Assembly: GCA_041675885.1 (NCBI GenBank)
Contig: JBAYSY010000020.1
Coordinates: 1-50,267, forward strand
From: JBAYSY01 sp041675885
Lineage (GTDB): Bacteria > Pseudomonadota > Alphaproteobacteria > Rhodobacterales > Rhodobacteraceae
Reading direction: 5' to 3'
Length of the DNA stretch: 50,267 nucleotides
Shown: positions 16,023 to 24,892 of the stretch, piece by piece
Numbering within the stretch: the first letter of the stretch is position 1
Layout: each line of letters begins with the position of its first letter
Translations under genes and position numbers: made by a program
The notes under the pieces: model-generated
The model's input: only the letters and a program-made list of their open reading frames with translations
What the model was told of the DNA's origin: nothing
The model's database searches: none

Positions 16023-17014
16023 GCCACCGCCTCCTCCAGCCCGTCCGCCCCGTCCAGCACCCGCCGGTGCAGCCCCATGTCGATGTTGCGCCCGGAAAGG
16101 ATCGCCACGGTGGGGCCGTCCGGCGTCACCTTGCCCGCCAGCAGCGCCGCGATGCCCACCGCACCCGCGCCCTCGACGATCTCGCGTTCATTGCTGTAGG
16201 CGTGGCGGATGCCCGCGGAGATCTCGGCCTCGGTCAGCAGCACCACGTCGTCGAGCAACGCGCGGCACATGGCGAAGGTCAGCCGGTTCGCCATGCCGAT
16301 CCCGCCGCCCAGCGAATCCGCCAGCGTCGGCTGTTCCTCGACCGCCACCGGCCGCCCGGCGGCAAGGCTTGCCGCCATCGCCGCGCCGCGCTCCATGCTG
16401 ACGCCGATCACCCGCACCGCGGGGCAGCGTGCCTTGACCGCCGCCGCCACCCCGGCCGCCAGCCCGCCGCCCGAAAGCGGCACCAGCAGCACGGCAAGAT
16501 CCGGCTGCGCCAGGGCGATCTCCAGCCCCAGCGTGCCTTGCCCCGCCACCACCTCGGGCGCGTCGAAGGGCGGGATCAGGGTCAGGCCGTCATCGCGCGC
16601 CAGCCGTTCGGCCTCGACCTCGGCCTCGTCCTGCGAGCGGCCGGCGATGCGGGTCTCGGCCCCCAGCGCGGCGATGGCGTCGCGCTTGTTCATGGGCACC
16701 AGTCGCGACATGCACACCACCGCCCGCGCGCCCTCCGCCTTCGCGGCATGGGCAATCGCCCTTCCGTGGTTGCCGGTCGAGACCGTGACCACCCCGCGCG
16801 CCAGCGCCTCGGGCGGCAGCGACAGCACCGCGTTGGTGGCGCCGCGCAGCTTGAAGGCGCCGGTGATCTGGTGATGCTCGCATTTCAGCGCCACCGGCAC
16901 ACCGCACAGCGCACTCAGCGAGGGCGAAGGCTCCAGCGGGGTGCGGCGGATACGGGCGGCGATCCGGTCGCGGGCGGTCTCGATGTCGGCGGCGGTGACA
17001 AAGGCCGTGGTCAT
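16019..17014 (-). CDS. eutB: EutB, threonine-dehydratase-like PLP enzyme of hydroxyectoine use
   Basis: A 331-residue fold-type II PLP enzyme like serine/threonine dehydratases. The PLP lysine lies in TGAFKLRGATN (about residues 52-62), the substrate loop in STGNHGRAIAHA (about 79-90) and the phosphate-binding glycine loop in LSGGGLAAGVA (about 180-190). In the ectoine locus it acts with EutA and EutC on 5-hydroxyectoine, probably as a dehydratase. Both ends overlap neighbours by ATGA (eutA before, eutC after), so the three are translated as a coupled set. The start at 17014 fits that overlap. Confidence 0.88.
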   Translation of the reverse strand: MTTAFVTAADIETARDRIAARIRRTPLEPSPSLSALCGVPVALKCEHHQITGAFKLRGATNAVLSLPPEALARGVVTVSTGNHGRAIAHAAKAEGARAVVCMSRLVPMNKRDAIAALGAETRIAGRSQDEAEVEAERLARDDGLTLIPPFDAPEVVAGQGTLGLEIALAQPDLAVLLVPLSGGGLAAGVAAAVKARCPAVRVIGVSMERGAAMAASLAAGRPVAVEEQPTLADSLGGGIGMANRLTFAMCRALLDDVVLLTEAEISAGIRHAYSNEREIVEGAGAVGIAALLAGKVTPDGPTVAILSGRNIDMGLHRRVLDGADGLEEAVA

Positions 17015-17766
17015 GCCGCGCCCTCCGCCCCTGGCCCGTCCAGCGCCATCAGCCGGGCGCCGCCCGCCACCGGGGCCACGCCGCACAGCCGCAAACAGGC
17101 CCATGCGGTGGCAAGATTGCTGGTGACGACCGGGCGGCCGGTTGCCGCCTCGATCCGCGCCGCCACCCCCGCCGCCCGCAAGGCGGTGCAGGAGACGAAC
17201 AGTGCGTCCGAGGCCGGATCCAGCGCCTCGACGGCATGGGCCGCGATCTCATCGGGGGCGATCCGGGCCATCTCGCGGTCATCCTCCATCCCGAAACAGG
17301 TCAGCCGGTCGATCCCGAAACCCTGCGCCGTGAAGTAATCGTGCATCGGCGCGGCGGTTTCTTCTGTATAGGGCGTCAGCAGCGATATCCGCCGCGCTCC
17401 CAGCGCCCGCAGCCCGGCCACCGCCGCCGCCGTGGGCGTCACCACCGGCGCACCGGGCTTGCCCGCGTTCAGCGCCGCCGCCACCGTCGCTTCGCCGATC
17501 ACCACCGAGGCCGAGGTGCAGGAATAGACCAGCGCATCCAGCGCCTCGCCCGGCAGGATCAGCGCGGCGGCGGCCGCAAGCCCCGGCTGCATGGCGCGCA
17601 GGTTCGCGGGCGTCACCGGATTGGCATAGGCGACCCGGCTGGCATAGACGCCGATCCCGGGGCCAGCGACCATGCGGGCGAAATCCGTCTCGGTCGTGTG
17701 GTCGGTGGCCAGCACCACCAGCCCCACCCGTCCTGCCATCGCGCGAGGGTCAAGACGCGGCCTCAT
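17011..17766 (-). CDS. eutA: EutA, Asp/Glu racemase (maleate isomerase)-like protein
   Basis: A 251-residue protein of the Asp/Glu/hydantoin racemase superfamily. Two cysteines in the expected acid/base positions are seen in VYSCTSASVV (about 92-101) and FVSCTALRAAG (about 196-206). It is the first of the eutABC set for 5-hydroxyectoine conversion. The ATG at 17766 overlaps the ehuD stop (ATGA), which decides the start; longer in-frame starts have no such link. The precise reaction in the hydroxyectoine branch is not settled in what I know of this family. Confidence 0.85.
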   Translation of the reverse strand: MRPRLDPRAMAGRVGLVVLATDHTTETDFARMVAGPGIGVYASRVAYANPVTPANLRAMQPGLAAAAALILPGEALDALVYSCTSASVVIGEATVAAALNAGKPGAPVVTPTAAAVAGLRALGARRISLLTPYTEETAAPMHDYFTAQGFGIDRLTCFGMEDDREMARIAPDEIAAHAVEALDPASDALFVSCTALRAAGVAARIEAATGRPVVTSNLATAWACLRLCGVAPVAGGARLMALDGPGAEGAA

Positions 17767-18425
17767 GATTGCTCGATCCGCCCGTAGCGTCGTTCCAGCC
17801 ACCGAAGCCCGAAGACCGAGATCAGGCTGATCACGAGGAAGATCACCCCCACCATCGTCATCGGCTCGACATAGCGGTAATGGGTGTTGGCGATGATCCG
17901 CGCCTGACCCATCAGTTCAAGCACCGTGATCGCCATCAGCAGCGGCGTCTCCTTGAACATGGCGATCAGGTAGTTCGCCAGCGCCGGGATCATCGGCGGC
18001 ATCGCCTGCGGCAACACCACATGCACCCATGTCTGGCGCGGGGTCAGGTTGGCGGCGCGTGCGGCCTCCCACTGGCCGCGCGGGACGTTCTCGATCCCCG
18101 AGCGGTAAACCTCGGAGGCATAGGTGGCATAATGCAGCCCCAGCCCGATCACCCCGGCCACCAGCGGCGGCAGCAGGATGCCGAAATCCGGCAGCACGTA
18201 GAAGATGAAGTAAAGCTGCACCAGCAGCGGCGTGCCGCGGATGAATTCGACGATAAAGCCGGTGCCGCGCGACACGACGCGCGAATGCGACCGGCGCAGC
18301 AGCGCGAAGACCAGCCCCATGACGGCGGCCAGAACGGCCCCCAGCAGGGTGGCCAGCAGGGTGAGCTTCAGCCCCTCCATCAGTTGCGGCATGATCCGGG
18401 CGACGAATTCCCAATCCCATTCCAT
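17763..18425 (-). CDS. ehuD: Ectoine/hydroxyectoine ABC transporter permease EhuD
   Basis: A 220-residue inner-membrane permease of the polar amino-acid ABC transporter class. Five or so hydrophobic segments are visible and the EAA-type loop that docks the ATPase is EAARAANLTPRQTWVHVVLPQAMPP-like (about 122-146). It starts 3 bp after ehuC and overlaps eutA by ATGA. With EhuC it would form the heterodimeric channel served by EhuA and EhuB. Assignment to ectoine rests on the exact ehuABCD-eutABCDE order known from Sinorhizobium. Confidence 0.9.
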   Translation of the reverse strand: MEWDWEFVARIMPQLMEGLKLTLLATLLGAVLAAVMGLVFALLRRSHSRVVSRGTGFIVEFIRGTPLLVQLYFIFYVLPDFGILLPPLVAGVIGLGLHYATYASEVYRSGIENVPRGQWEAARAANLTPRQTWVHVVLPQAMPPMIPALANYLIAMFKETPLLMAITVLELMGQARIIANTHYRYVEPMTMVGVIFLVISLISVFGLRWLERRYGRIEQS

Positions 18426-18428
18426 GGC

Positions 18429-19085
18429 TCACCTCACCCCGTCGAGACCGCGCGTCACCCGCCGTTCCAGCCGCCGCATCCCCCAGGAGATCAGCAGCGC
18501 CATGGCGAAGTAGAGCACGAGAATGGTAGCGAAGGGGATCAGCGTGCTGCCGGTCTGCGCCCGCACCACCTGCGCCTGAAAGGTCATGTCCGAGAGCGAG
18601 ATCAGCGACACCACCGCCGTTGCCTTCAGCAGTTCGATGGCATTGTTGCCGAAGGTCGGCAGCATCAGCGGCAGCGCCTGCGGCAGCAGGATATGCCGCA
18701 TCCGCTGGAACCGCGTCAGGTTGAGCGCGATACAGGCTTCGCGCTGCGTCCTTGGCACGGCAAGGATCGCGCCGCGCACCACCTCGGCCCCGTAGGCGCC
18801 GACGTTGAGACCCAGCGCCAGAACCCCGGCCTGCAAGGGAGTAAGCGTGATGCCCGCGAAGGGCAGCACGAAATAGGCCCAGAACAGTTGAACGAAGATC
18901 GAGGTGCCCCGGAAGAACTCGATATAGGCGGTGGCCAGCGCGCGGATCGCGAAGAACCGCGACACCCGTCCCAGCCCGGCGGTGAAGGCCGCCACCAGCG
19001 CCAGCGCCGACCCCATCACCGTAAGCTGCGCCGTCACCAGCGCGCCTTGCAGGATCAGCGCCAGATACCCCGACCAGTCGCCCAT
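18429..19085 (-). CDS. ehuC: Ectoine/hydroxyectoine ABC transporter permease EhuC
   Basis: A 218-residue permease of the His/Glu/Gln ABC class. The segment YIEFFRGTSIFVQLFW (about 54-69) and the EAA loop EACIALNLTRFQRMRHILLPQ (near 112-132) are typical. The start at 19085 (MGDWSGY) is preferred over an upstream in-frame codon because AAGGGGG lies 6-7 bases ahead and the first membrane helix follows at once. It lies between ehuB (86-bp gap) and ehuD (3-bp gap). Confidence 0.9.
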   Translation of the reverse strand: MGDWSGYLALILQGALVTAQLTVMGSALALVAAFTAGLGRVSRFFAIRALATAYIEFFRGTSIFVQLFWAYFVLPFAGITLTPLQAGVLALGLNVGAYGAEVVRGAILAVPRTQREACIALNLTRFQRMRHILLPQALPLMLPTFGNNAIELLKATAVVSLISLSDMTFQAQVVRAQTGSTLIPFATILVLYFAMALLISWGMRRLERRVTRGLDGVR

Positions 19086-19171
19086 GAACGCCCCCTTTGC
19101 GGCCACCCTGTCGGGACCGCGCCGGAAAGACGCGGCCCCCGTTACTCGGTCACCTGCCACTCGTTATGCGG

Positions 19172-20014
19172 TCACTCCTGCGCGCAAAGCTCTTCGCGCG
19201 TGGTGGAGATGGCCGCGGCGGCGGAAAAGCCGTAGGGCTCGATGATCGCGGCGAATTCGCCGGATTCCTTCATCGCCGCCAGTTCCACGTCGAAGGCGTC
19301 GCGCAGCGATTCGTCGCCGATGCGGAAGGCGGCGCCGTCGCAATAGACCGGGCCGTCAAGGACGGGGGCGACCATTTCCAGCCCGTCGTCGCCCGCGAGC
19401 CGCAACAGATCGCTGATCGACAGCACCGGCAGCGAATAGACCTCGATCCGGCCGCCCTGCAACATGCTGATGCCGCTCTGGCCGTCCGGCACCACGATCA
19501 CCCGGTCGCGCGGCACGCCCGCAGCCAGCGCCAGCCGTTCCTCGGTGCCGCCGCCGGGGGCGCCGATGCGGGCGGTCGGATGGGCGGCGATATCGGCAAA
19601 GCTGGTCAGCCCCAGCGGGTTGCCCGCGGGCACCGCGAAAGCCTCGGCGTCGCACAGCACGGGTTCCGAATAGGCCACCGCCGCGCAGCGTTCGGGGCGC
19701 ATGAACAACCCGGCGGTCACCACGTCATGGCGCCGCGCCTGAAGCCCGGGGATCATCGCGCCGTATTCCGAGATCGAGGCCACCACCTCGGGCACGCCGA
19801 GCCGGCTGAAGATCTCGCGCGCCACATCGGGCGCCGCGCCCGAAACCGTGCCGTCGGCGGCAACGGCGGTGAACGGGGGTTCGTTGGCGATGGCGATCCG
19901 GGCGAAACCCTGTTCGCGCAACTGTTCCAGCTTGTCGGCCACTGCGGGCCCGGCCAGCCCGAGCGCGAGGACCGAGGCCCCGGCCGCTGCCTTGATCACG
20001 TTCTTCATGTTCAT
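19172..20014 (-). CDS. ehuB: Ectoine/hydroxyectoine-binding periplasmic protein EhuB
   Basis: A 280-residue solute-binding protein of the polar amino-acid type. A Sec signal peptide is visible (MNMKNVIK, a hydrophobic core, then a probable AVA-D cleavage near residue 26); there is no lipobox Cys, so it should be free in the periplasm. FARIAIANEPPFTAV after the signal is typical of ectoine-binding EhuB. It captures ectoine and hydroxyectoine and passes them to EhuCD. It follows ehuA by 32 bp. Confidence 0.9.
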   Translation of the reverse strand: MNMKNVIKAAAGASVLALGLAGPAVADKLEQLREQGFARIAIANEPPFTAVAADGTVSGAAPDVAREIFSRLGVPEVVASISEYGAMIPGLQARRHDVVTAGLFMRPERCAAVAYSEPVLCDAEAFAVPAGNPLGLTSFADIAAHPTARIGAPGGGTEERLALAAGVPRDRVIVVPDGQSGISMLQGGRIEVYSLPVLSISDLLRLAGDDGLEMVAPVLDGPVYCDGAAFRIGDESLRDAFDVELAAMKESGEFAAIIEPYGFSAAAAISTTREELCAQE

Positions 20015-20046
20015 GTCATCTCTCCTCTGTTGGCGGTATTGCCGGG

Positions 20047-20832
20047 TCAGACCCGGTGCCCGGCAGCGACGATCTTGCGCAGGAAAGCCTGCGTCCGCTC
20101 CTGCTGGGGGTTGGTGAAGATCTGCGCGGGCGGCCCCTGTTCGACGATCCGGCCCCGGTCGAAGAACAGCACCCGGTCGGCGAAATCGCGGGCAAAGCCC
20201 ATCTCGTGCGTGACCAGCAGCATGGTCATGTCGGTCTCGGCGGCAAGGCGGTGCATGACGTTCAGCACCTCCTCGACCAGTTCGGGGTCGAGCGCCGATG
20301 TCACCTCGTCGAACAGCATGATCTTCGGCTGCAAGGCCAGCGCCCGGGCGATGGCGACCCGCTGTTTCTGCCCGCCGGAAAGCTGCGACGGCATGGACTT
20401 CGCCTTGTCGGCCATGCCCACCATTTCCAGCAGTTCCATGGCCCGCGCCTCGGCCTCGGCCCGGGGGACGTTCTGGGTCAGCATCGGCGCCAGCGTGACG
20501 TTGCCCAGCACCGACTTGTGCGGGAACAGGTTGAAGTGCTGGAACACCATGCCGATCTTGCGCCGCATCCGGTGCAGATGCGCCTCGTTGGCGGGCACCT
20601 CCACCCCGTTCTTCATCATGTGGTAAAGCTGTTCGCCCTCGACCTCGATATGCCCGCCCGAGATCGTCTCAAGCGTCATCAGGATGCGCAGGATCGTGGT
20701 CTTGCCCGACCCCGACGGCCCGATCAGCGCCAGCTTCTCGCCCGGCATGATGTCGATCGAAAGCCCGTCCAGAACGGTAAGCGATCCGAAGCTTTTGCTG
20801 ATGTTGTCGATTCGTATGATCGGCGCAGTCAT
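20047..20832 (-). CDS. ehuA: Ectoine/hydroxyectoine ABC transporter ATPase EhuA
   Basis: A 261-residue ABC ATPase. Walker A GPSGSGKTT is at 38-46, the signature LSGGQKQR and Walker B IMLFDEVTSALDP follow near 147-180, and a switch His is in LVTHEMGFA. It energises import through EhuCD. It is the first gene of the nine-gene minus-strand operon. An AGGGGGC ribosome binding site precedes the ATG, and a promoter-like region with two direct repeats lies at 20865-20917. Confidence 0.92.
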   Translation of the reverse strand: MTAPIIRIDNISKSFGSLTVLDGLSIDIMPGEKLALIGPSGSGKTTILRILMTLETISGGHIEVEGEQLYHMMKNGVEVPANEAHLHRMRRKIGMVFQHFNLFPHKSVLGNVTLAPMLTQNVPRAEAEARAMELLEMVGMADKAKSMPSQLSGGQKQRVAIARALALQPKIMLFDEVTSALDPELVEEVLNVMHRLAAETDMTMLLVTHEMGFARDFADRVLFFDRGRIVEQGPPAQIFTNPQQERTQAFLRKIVAAGHRV

Positions 20833-20864
20833 CCCGCCCCCTGGCTGCTCGGCGTTCGCTTTCA

Positions 20865-20917
20865 GGCATACGCCCGCAAGTTATCATGTCAATTCATAAA
20901 ATAATATCATGACAATT
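20865..20917 (-). promoter_or_regulatory. ehuA promoter with two direct repeats (EnuR operator candidate)
   Basis: Read on the minus strand, AATTGTCATGATA (20917-20905) and AATTGACATGATA (20894-20882) are direct repeats differing in one base, 23 bp apart. The second contains a perfect -35 hexamer TTGACA (20892-20887), with TATGCC (20870-20865) 16 bp downstream as a weak -10. MocR-family regulators such as GabR and PdxR bind direct repeats in this way. EnuR is encoded next door, so it is the likely binder; binding itself is inferred. Confidence 0.55.
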
Positions 20918-21010
20918 TTCGACCGTGCTCTCCCTTTTCTTGTTCCGCGATGATGAAAACGGGGGTCTGCGCGCTGTGCTGGAAACTTTGCCAAACAAGC
21001 AAAGGGCAGC

Positions 21011-21068
21011 GCAACAGAGGGCAGCGGCCGACCGCGGGTGGCCGCTGCAACGATTGTGTCTGGCAGTT
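21011..21068 (+). repeat. Dispersed palindromic repeat, copy C
   Basis: GCAACAGAGGGCAGCGGCCG then ACCGCGGGTGGCCGCTGC. The right end is degenerate (GATTGTGTCTGGC instead of GACTGTTCCGGGC). It is closest to copy B at 12676. Confidence 0.65.
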
Positions 21069-21108
21069 TATGGCACCGAGTACCCCTCGCTCAGAGCATG
21101 TTGAAACG

Positions 21109-21176
21109 TTGCAATAGCGGCCGCCCGTGCGGGCGGTCGGCCGCTGCCCGGGCCGCTGAAGCGGCTGTTCCGGGCA
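21109..21176 (+). repeat. Dispersed palindromic repeat, copy D
   Basis: TTGCAATAGCGGCCGCCCGT, GCGGGCGGTCGGCCGCTGCC and GGCTGTTCCGGGC blocks are seen. It lacks the CAGAGGG found in the other copies. It aligns closely with the reverse complement of copy E at 41790, including the GGGCCGCTGAAGCGGC hairpin. Confidence 0.7.
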
Positions 21177-21221
21177 TGGGCTCCGAATGGGTCTTGCCTT
21201 CCGGTCTGCCCACATCCCCCG

Positions 21222-22607
21222 TCAGATCGACAGCATCAGCTCTTCCGGATCCGCGAGCATCAGCGAGGCGATCGCCCCCAACCCGGCCCGCAACTCGGAC
21301 TCCGAGGTCGAGCCGACCGAGATCCGCACCGCCTGCGGCCATGGCCCCTCGCCGATGCGGAAGGCGGTGCCCGGCGCGATGGCCACCCCGCGCTGGCGGG
21401 CCTGCGAGACGAACATGTCCTCGTTCTGGCCGGGGCGCAGCGGCAGCCACAGGTGCAGGCTCTGGGGATGGGCACGGAACGGGATGTCCGCCAGCGCGGC
21501 GGCGGCAATGGCGTGGCGGCGGGCCAGCGCATCGCGCTGCCAGGCGATGAACGCCTCGACCGTGCCGTCACCGATCCAGCGCGCGGCGATCTCGGCCATC
21601 GTCGGGTTGGCGATCCAGTTTATCGCCAGGTGCCGGTTGGCGGCGGCGGCGGCGAAACGGTCGGGCACGGCAAGATAACCAAAGCGCAGCCCCGGCACGG
21701 CAACCTTGGTGAAACTGGCGATATGCAGCGTCCGTTCCGGCGCGATGGCGGCCAGCGGCGGCGGGCGATCCGCGACCAGCGGGCCCAGAACGTCGTTCTC
21801 GATCAGCGCCAGATCGTGCCGCCGCGCCACTTCGGCCAGTTCCGCGCGCCGGTCCGCGCCCATCAGCGCCGTCTGGGGATTGACCACGGTGGGTTGCAGG
21901 AACACCGCCCGGATGCCACCCGCCCGGCACAGCGCGTCAAGCGCCCCGGGCAGCATCCCCTCATCGTCGCCCGCGACCGCATGCGGCGTGATACCCAGAT
22001 AACCCGCAAGCGGCACCAGCATGTGGTGGCTCATGCTTTCGGCGGCGATGGCCGCGCCGGGGGGGGCCGTGCTCATCAGCGCGGCGGCGATGGCCGGGCT
22101 TGCGCCGTTGGTCAGGATGATGTTGTGCGCCGGCACATCAAGCCCGCAGCGGCGCAGCCAGTCCGCCGCGATGCTCCGATGCCGTGGAAAGACCACGTTC
22201 GGCCGGAACGACAGCACCGACGAGGGCGGCAGCGTCTCGGCCAGGCACCGCAGCGCCTCGCGCATTTTTTCCAGGTGAAACAGGTCGCTGACCGGCTTGA
22301 GGATCGACAGGTCGATCACCTCGCCCAGCCGTTCCGGCAGATAGGGCGGGTCGCGCTCGGCCCTTGCGGCGCGCACGAAACTGCCGCGCCCGACCTCGCC
22401 CGCGATCAGCCCGCGCCGGGTCAGTTCTTCATAGGCGCGGCTGACGGTCTGCACCGAAAGCCCCAGATCGTCGGCCATGCGCCGGTGCGGCGGCAGCCGC
22501 GCGCCCTCGGCCAGATCGCCGTCGGCAATGGCGCGGGCGATCTGTTCGGCCAGCGAGAGATAGGCCGGGCGGATCAGGGTCGCGGGATCGGGGCGCCAGT
22601 TTGTCAT
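21222..22607 (-). CDS. enuR: EnuR, MocR-family PLP-dependent regulator of ectoine use
   Basis: A 461-residue GntR/MocR-type regulator: an N-terminal winged helix (LPPHRRMADDLGLSVQTVSR, about 38-57) joined to an aminotransferase-like domain. The PLP-binding lysine is in SFTKVAVPGLRFGY, Lys301 with the start chosen here, close to Lys302 reported for Ruegeria pomeroyi EnuR. The start at 22607 (MTNWRP) has GCGGAAG just upstream; in-frame ATGs at 22625 and 22631 lack a ribosome binding site. EnuR represses ectoine catabolism and is released by N-acetyl-diaminobutyrate or diaminobutyrate. It is divergent from doeX with 72 bp between start codons. Confidence 0.88.
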   Translation of the reverse strand: MTNWRPDPATLIRPAYLSLAEQIARAIADGDLAEGARLPPHRRMADDLGLSVQTVSRAYEELTRRGLIAGEVGRGSFVRAARAERDPPYLPERLGEVIDLSILKPVSDLFHLEKMREALRCLAETLPPSSVLSFRPNVVFPRHRSIAADWLRRCGLDVPAHNIILTNGASPAIAAALMSTAPPGAAIAAESMSHHMLVPLAGYLGITPHAVAGDDEGMLPGALDALCRAGGIRAVFLQPTVVNPQTALMGADRRAELAEVARRHDLALIENDVLGPLVADRPPPLAAIAPERTLHIASFTKVAVPGLRFGYLAVPDRFAAAAANRHLAINWIANPTMAEIAARWIGDGTVEAFIAWQRDALARRHAIAAAALADIPFRAHPQSLHLWLPLRPGQNEDMFVSQARQRGVAIAPGTAFRIGEGPWPQAVRISVGSTSESELRAGLGAIASLMLADPEELMLSI

Positions 22608-22679
22608 GACTTCCGCATCATTCATTTTCATGGCAAGAGTGGGCAAAACCAGATCAATTTACAACCGGAAACCGCCCGG
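22608..22679. promoter_or_regulatory. Divergent enuR/doeX promoter region
   Basis: A 72-bp AT-richer gap between the two regulators. It must hold promoters for both directions. An 8-bp palindrome GTCATGAC overlaps the enuR start (22603-22610) and shares TCATGAC with the ehuA-side repeat. No clear pair of direct repeats like those at 20882-20917 is seen. Confidence 0.45.
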
Positions 22680-23183
22680 ATGAAACTCGACGCGACCGAC
22701 CTGCGCATCCTCGACGCGATCCAGCGCGACGGGCGCATCACCAAGCTGGCGCTGGCGGAGCGGGCCGGGCTCTCGGCCTCGCCCTGCTGGGTGCGGCTGC
22801 GGCGGCTGGAGAAGGCGGGGATCGTCACCGGCTATCACGCAAGGATCGCGCCGCGCCGGGTCGCGCCGGTGACCGAGGTGATGCTGGAGGTCACGCTGGC
22901 CAGCCACCGCCAGGCGGATTTCGCCAGGTTCGAAGGCGCGGTGGCCAGGATGCCCGAGATCACCGCCTGCTGGTCGGTCGGCGGCGGGGTGGATTACTTC
23001 CTGATGGTGATGGTGCCGGATATCACCGCCTATCAGGCGCTGGTCGATGACCTGCTGGCGCGCGAGATCGGCATCGACCGCTACTTCACCTATGTCGTCA
23101 CCCGCACGGTGAAAGAGGGCGCGCCGCTGCCGCTCACCGCCCTGCTGCCGGTGGAGCGCCAAAGCAATTACAGAAAAAGTTGA
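22680..23183 (+). CDS. doeX: DoeX, AsnC/Lrp-family regulator
   Basis: A 167-residue Lrp/AsnC regulator. The N-terminal helix-turn-helix is LALAERAGLSASPCWVRLRRLE (about residues 23-44), and the C-terminal ligand-sensing (RAM) domain has the EVTLASH and VGGGVDYFLMVMVPD segments. In ectoine loci this gene (DoeX/AsnC) is the second regulator beside EnuR and may activate the catabolic genes. It reads in the same direction as doeC and doeD, 206 bp upstream of doeC. Confidence 0.85.
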   Translation: MKLDATDLRILDAIQRDGRITKLALAERAGLSASPCWVRLRRLEKAGIVTGYHARIAPRRVAPVTEVMLEVTLASHRQADFARFEGAVARMPEITACWSVGGGVDYFLMVMVPDITAYQALVDDLLAREIGIDRYFTYVVTRTVKEGAPLPLTALLPVERQSNYRKS

Positions 23184-23389
23184 CAGACTTTTTCGGTTCG
23201 AAATTGCGGAAAAACAATAGCCTGAAGCATTCCGGCCGTTTCAGTGAACGGCCGGAACGCTTCAGAAATTCTGTCTGCCGCCGCCCCGATCTTCGGCCCG
23301 TCCTTCTGTCGCGGGCCGGTGGAACGGCCCCATCCATGCGCCCGCTTCGGGCAGGATCGGCGGCGTGATCCATGCCGGAGAGACAGGAC

Positions 23390-24883
23390 ATGACCGCCGC
23401 TTTCGCGCCTCCCACCGCCGCCTTGCCCGCCCGCCTCGCCGACCCGGACCTTCTGCGCGAGCGCGCCTTCATCGACGGGCGCTGGACCGCCGCGCCGGAC
23501 GGGCGCAGCTTCGAGGTGACCGACCCGGCGAGCGGAGCGGCCATCGCCCGGGTGGCGGCTCTCGGTGCGGCGGACACCACCCGGGCCATCGACGCCGCCG
23601 CCCGCGCCTTCCCGCTCTGGCGCGACCTTCCGCCCGCCGAACGCGGCCGCATCCTGCGCCGCTGGCACGGTCTGATGCTGGACGCGCAGGAGGATCTGGC
23701 GCTGCTGATGGTGCTGGAACAGGGCAAGCCGATGGCCGAGGCGCGGGGCGAGATCGCCTATGCCGCCTCCTTCCTCGACTGGTATGCCGCCGAGGCGCAG
23801 CGGATGAACGCCGAGGGCATCACCTCGCATCTGCCCGGCGCGGAAACCTTCCTGCGGCGCGAGGCGATCGGCGTCGCCGGGCTGGTGACGCCGTGGAACT
23901 TTCCCTCAGCCATGCTGGCGCGCAAGGCGGCGGCGGCGCTGGCGGCGGGCTGCACGGTGGTGGCGCATCCTTCCTCCGAGACCCCGCTGTCGGCGCTGGC
24001 GCTGGCGGAACTGGGCGCGCGCGCCGGGCTGCCCGCGGGCGCGTTGAACGTGCTCACCGGCCCGGCGGCGGAGATCGTCGGGCGGCTCTGCGAGGACGCC
24101 CGGGTGCGGGTGCTGAGCTTCACCGGCTCGACCGGGATCGGCCGCCGGATCGCCGCGCAATGCGCGCCGACGGTGAAGCGGCTGGTGCTGGAACTGGGCG
24201 GCCACGCACCCCTGATCGTGTTCGACGACGCCGACCCCGAGAAGGCCGCCGATATCGCCATGGCGGCCAAGTTCGCCACCTCGGGGCAGGACTGCCTGGC
24301 CGCCAACCGGATCTACGTCCAGCGCGGCATCATGGAACCTTTCCTGCGCGCCTTCCGCACCCGGATCGCGGCGCTGAACACCGGCCCCGGCCTCGACCCG
24401 AAGAGCGACATCGGCCCGCTGATGCACGCCCGCGCCGTGGCCAAGGCCGAAGCGCAGATCGCCGATGCGCAGGCCCGCGGCGCAAGGCTGCTGGAAGGCG
24501 GCGCGCGCCACCCGGCGGGGCCGCTGTTCCTCGCGCCGACGCTGCTCGCGGACGTGCCCGACGATGCACAGATCATGCACGAGGAAAGCTTCGCCCCCGT
24601 GGCCGCCGTCGCCCCTTTCGACACCGAAGCCGAAGTCGTCAGCCGCGCCAATGCCACCGAATACGGGCTGGTCGCCTATGTGGTCACCGAAAACGGCGCG
24701 CGGCAGATGCGGCTGGCCCGGGCGCTCGACTACGGCATGGTGGCGGTCAACCGGGTGAAGATCACCGGCGCGCCGGTGCCCTTCGGCGGCTGGAAACAGT
24801 CCGGCCTCGGCCGCGAGGGCGCGCGCCAGGGGCTGGAGGCGTTCACCGAACTCAAGTATCTGTGCATCGACACCGGAGCCTGA
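23390..24883 (+). CDS. doeC: Aspartate/succinate-semialdehyde dehydrogenase (DoeC/Ssd)
   Basis: A 497-residue NAD(P)-dependent aldehyde dehydrogenase. Catalytic Glu is in LELGGHAPLIVFDDAD (about 262-277) and catalytic Cys in SGQDCLAANRIYV (near 300); the cofactor-site VTPWNFPSAM is near 168-177. It resembles GabD-type enzymes. In this locus it should oxidise the semialdehyde left by DoeD, giving aspartate. The start at 23390 has GGAGAGACAGG upstream; an in-frame ATG at 23372 overlaps that site and is less likely. Confidence 0.85.
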   Translation: MTAAFAPPTAALPARLADPDLLRERAFIDGRWTAAPDGRSFEVTDPASGAAIARVAALGAADTTRAIDAAARAFPLWRDLPPAERGRILRRWHGLMLDAQEDLALLMVLEQGKPMAEARGEIAYAASFLDWYAAEAQRMNAEGITSHLPGAETFLRREAIGVAGLVTPWNFPSAMLARKAAAALAAGCTVVAHPSSETPLSALALAELGARAGLPAGALNVLTGPAAEIVGRLCEDARVRVLSFTGSTGIGRRIAAQCAPTVKRLVLELGGHAPLIVFDDADPEKAADIAMAAKFATSGQDCLAANRIYVQRGIMEPFLRAFRTRIAALNTGPGLDPKSDIGPLMHARAVAKAEAQIADAQARGARLLEGGARHPAGPLFLAPTLLADVPDDAQIMHEESFAPVAAVAPFDTEAEVVSRANATEYGLVAYVVTENGARQMRLARALDYGMVAVNRVKITGAPVPFGGWKQSGLGREGARQGLEAFTELKYLCIDTGA

Positions 24884-24892
24884 AATCCCCCT

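Larger units (their letters stand above)
20833..21221. other. Gap between enuR and ehuA: ehu promoter plus two repeat copies
   Basis: A 389-bp gap without a gene. Near ehuA it is AT-rich and holds the direct-repeat operator candidate and promoter. Near enuR it holds two copies of the dispersed palindromic repeat (21011-21068 and 21109-21176). Both neighbours are on the minus strand, so the repeats separate enuR from the operon it is likely to control. Confidence 0.7.

Noticed and set aside
12624..16199. A 1191-codon open frame on the plus strand
   Set aside because: It is antisense to doeB, doeA and eutC, its translation is rich in Arg, His and Pro, and no family is recognisable. High GC makes such long shadow frames common.
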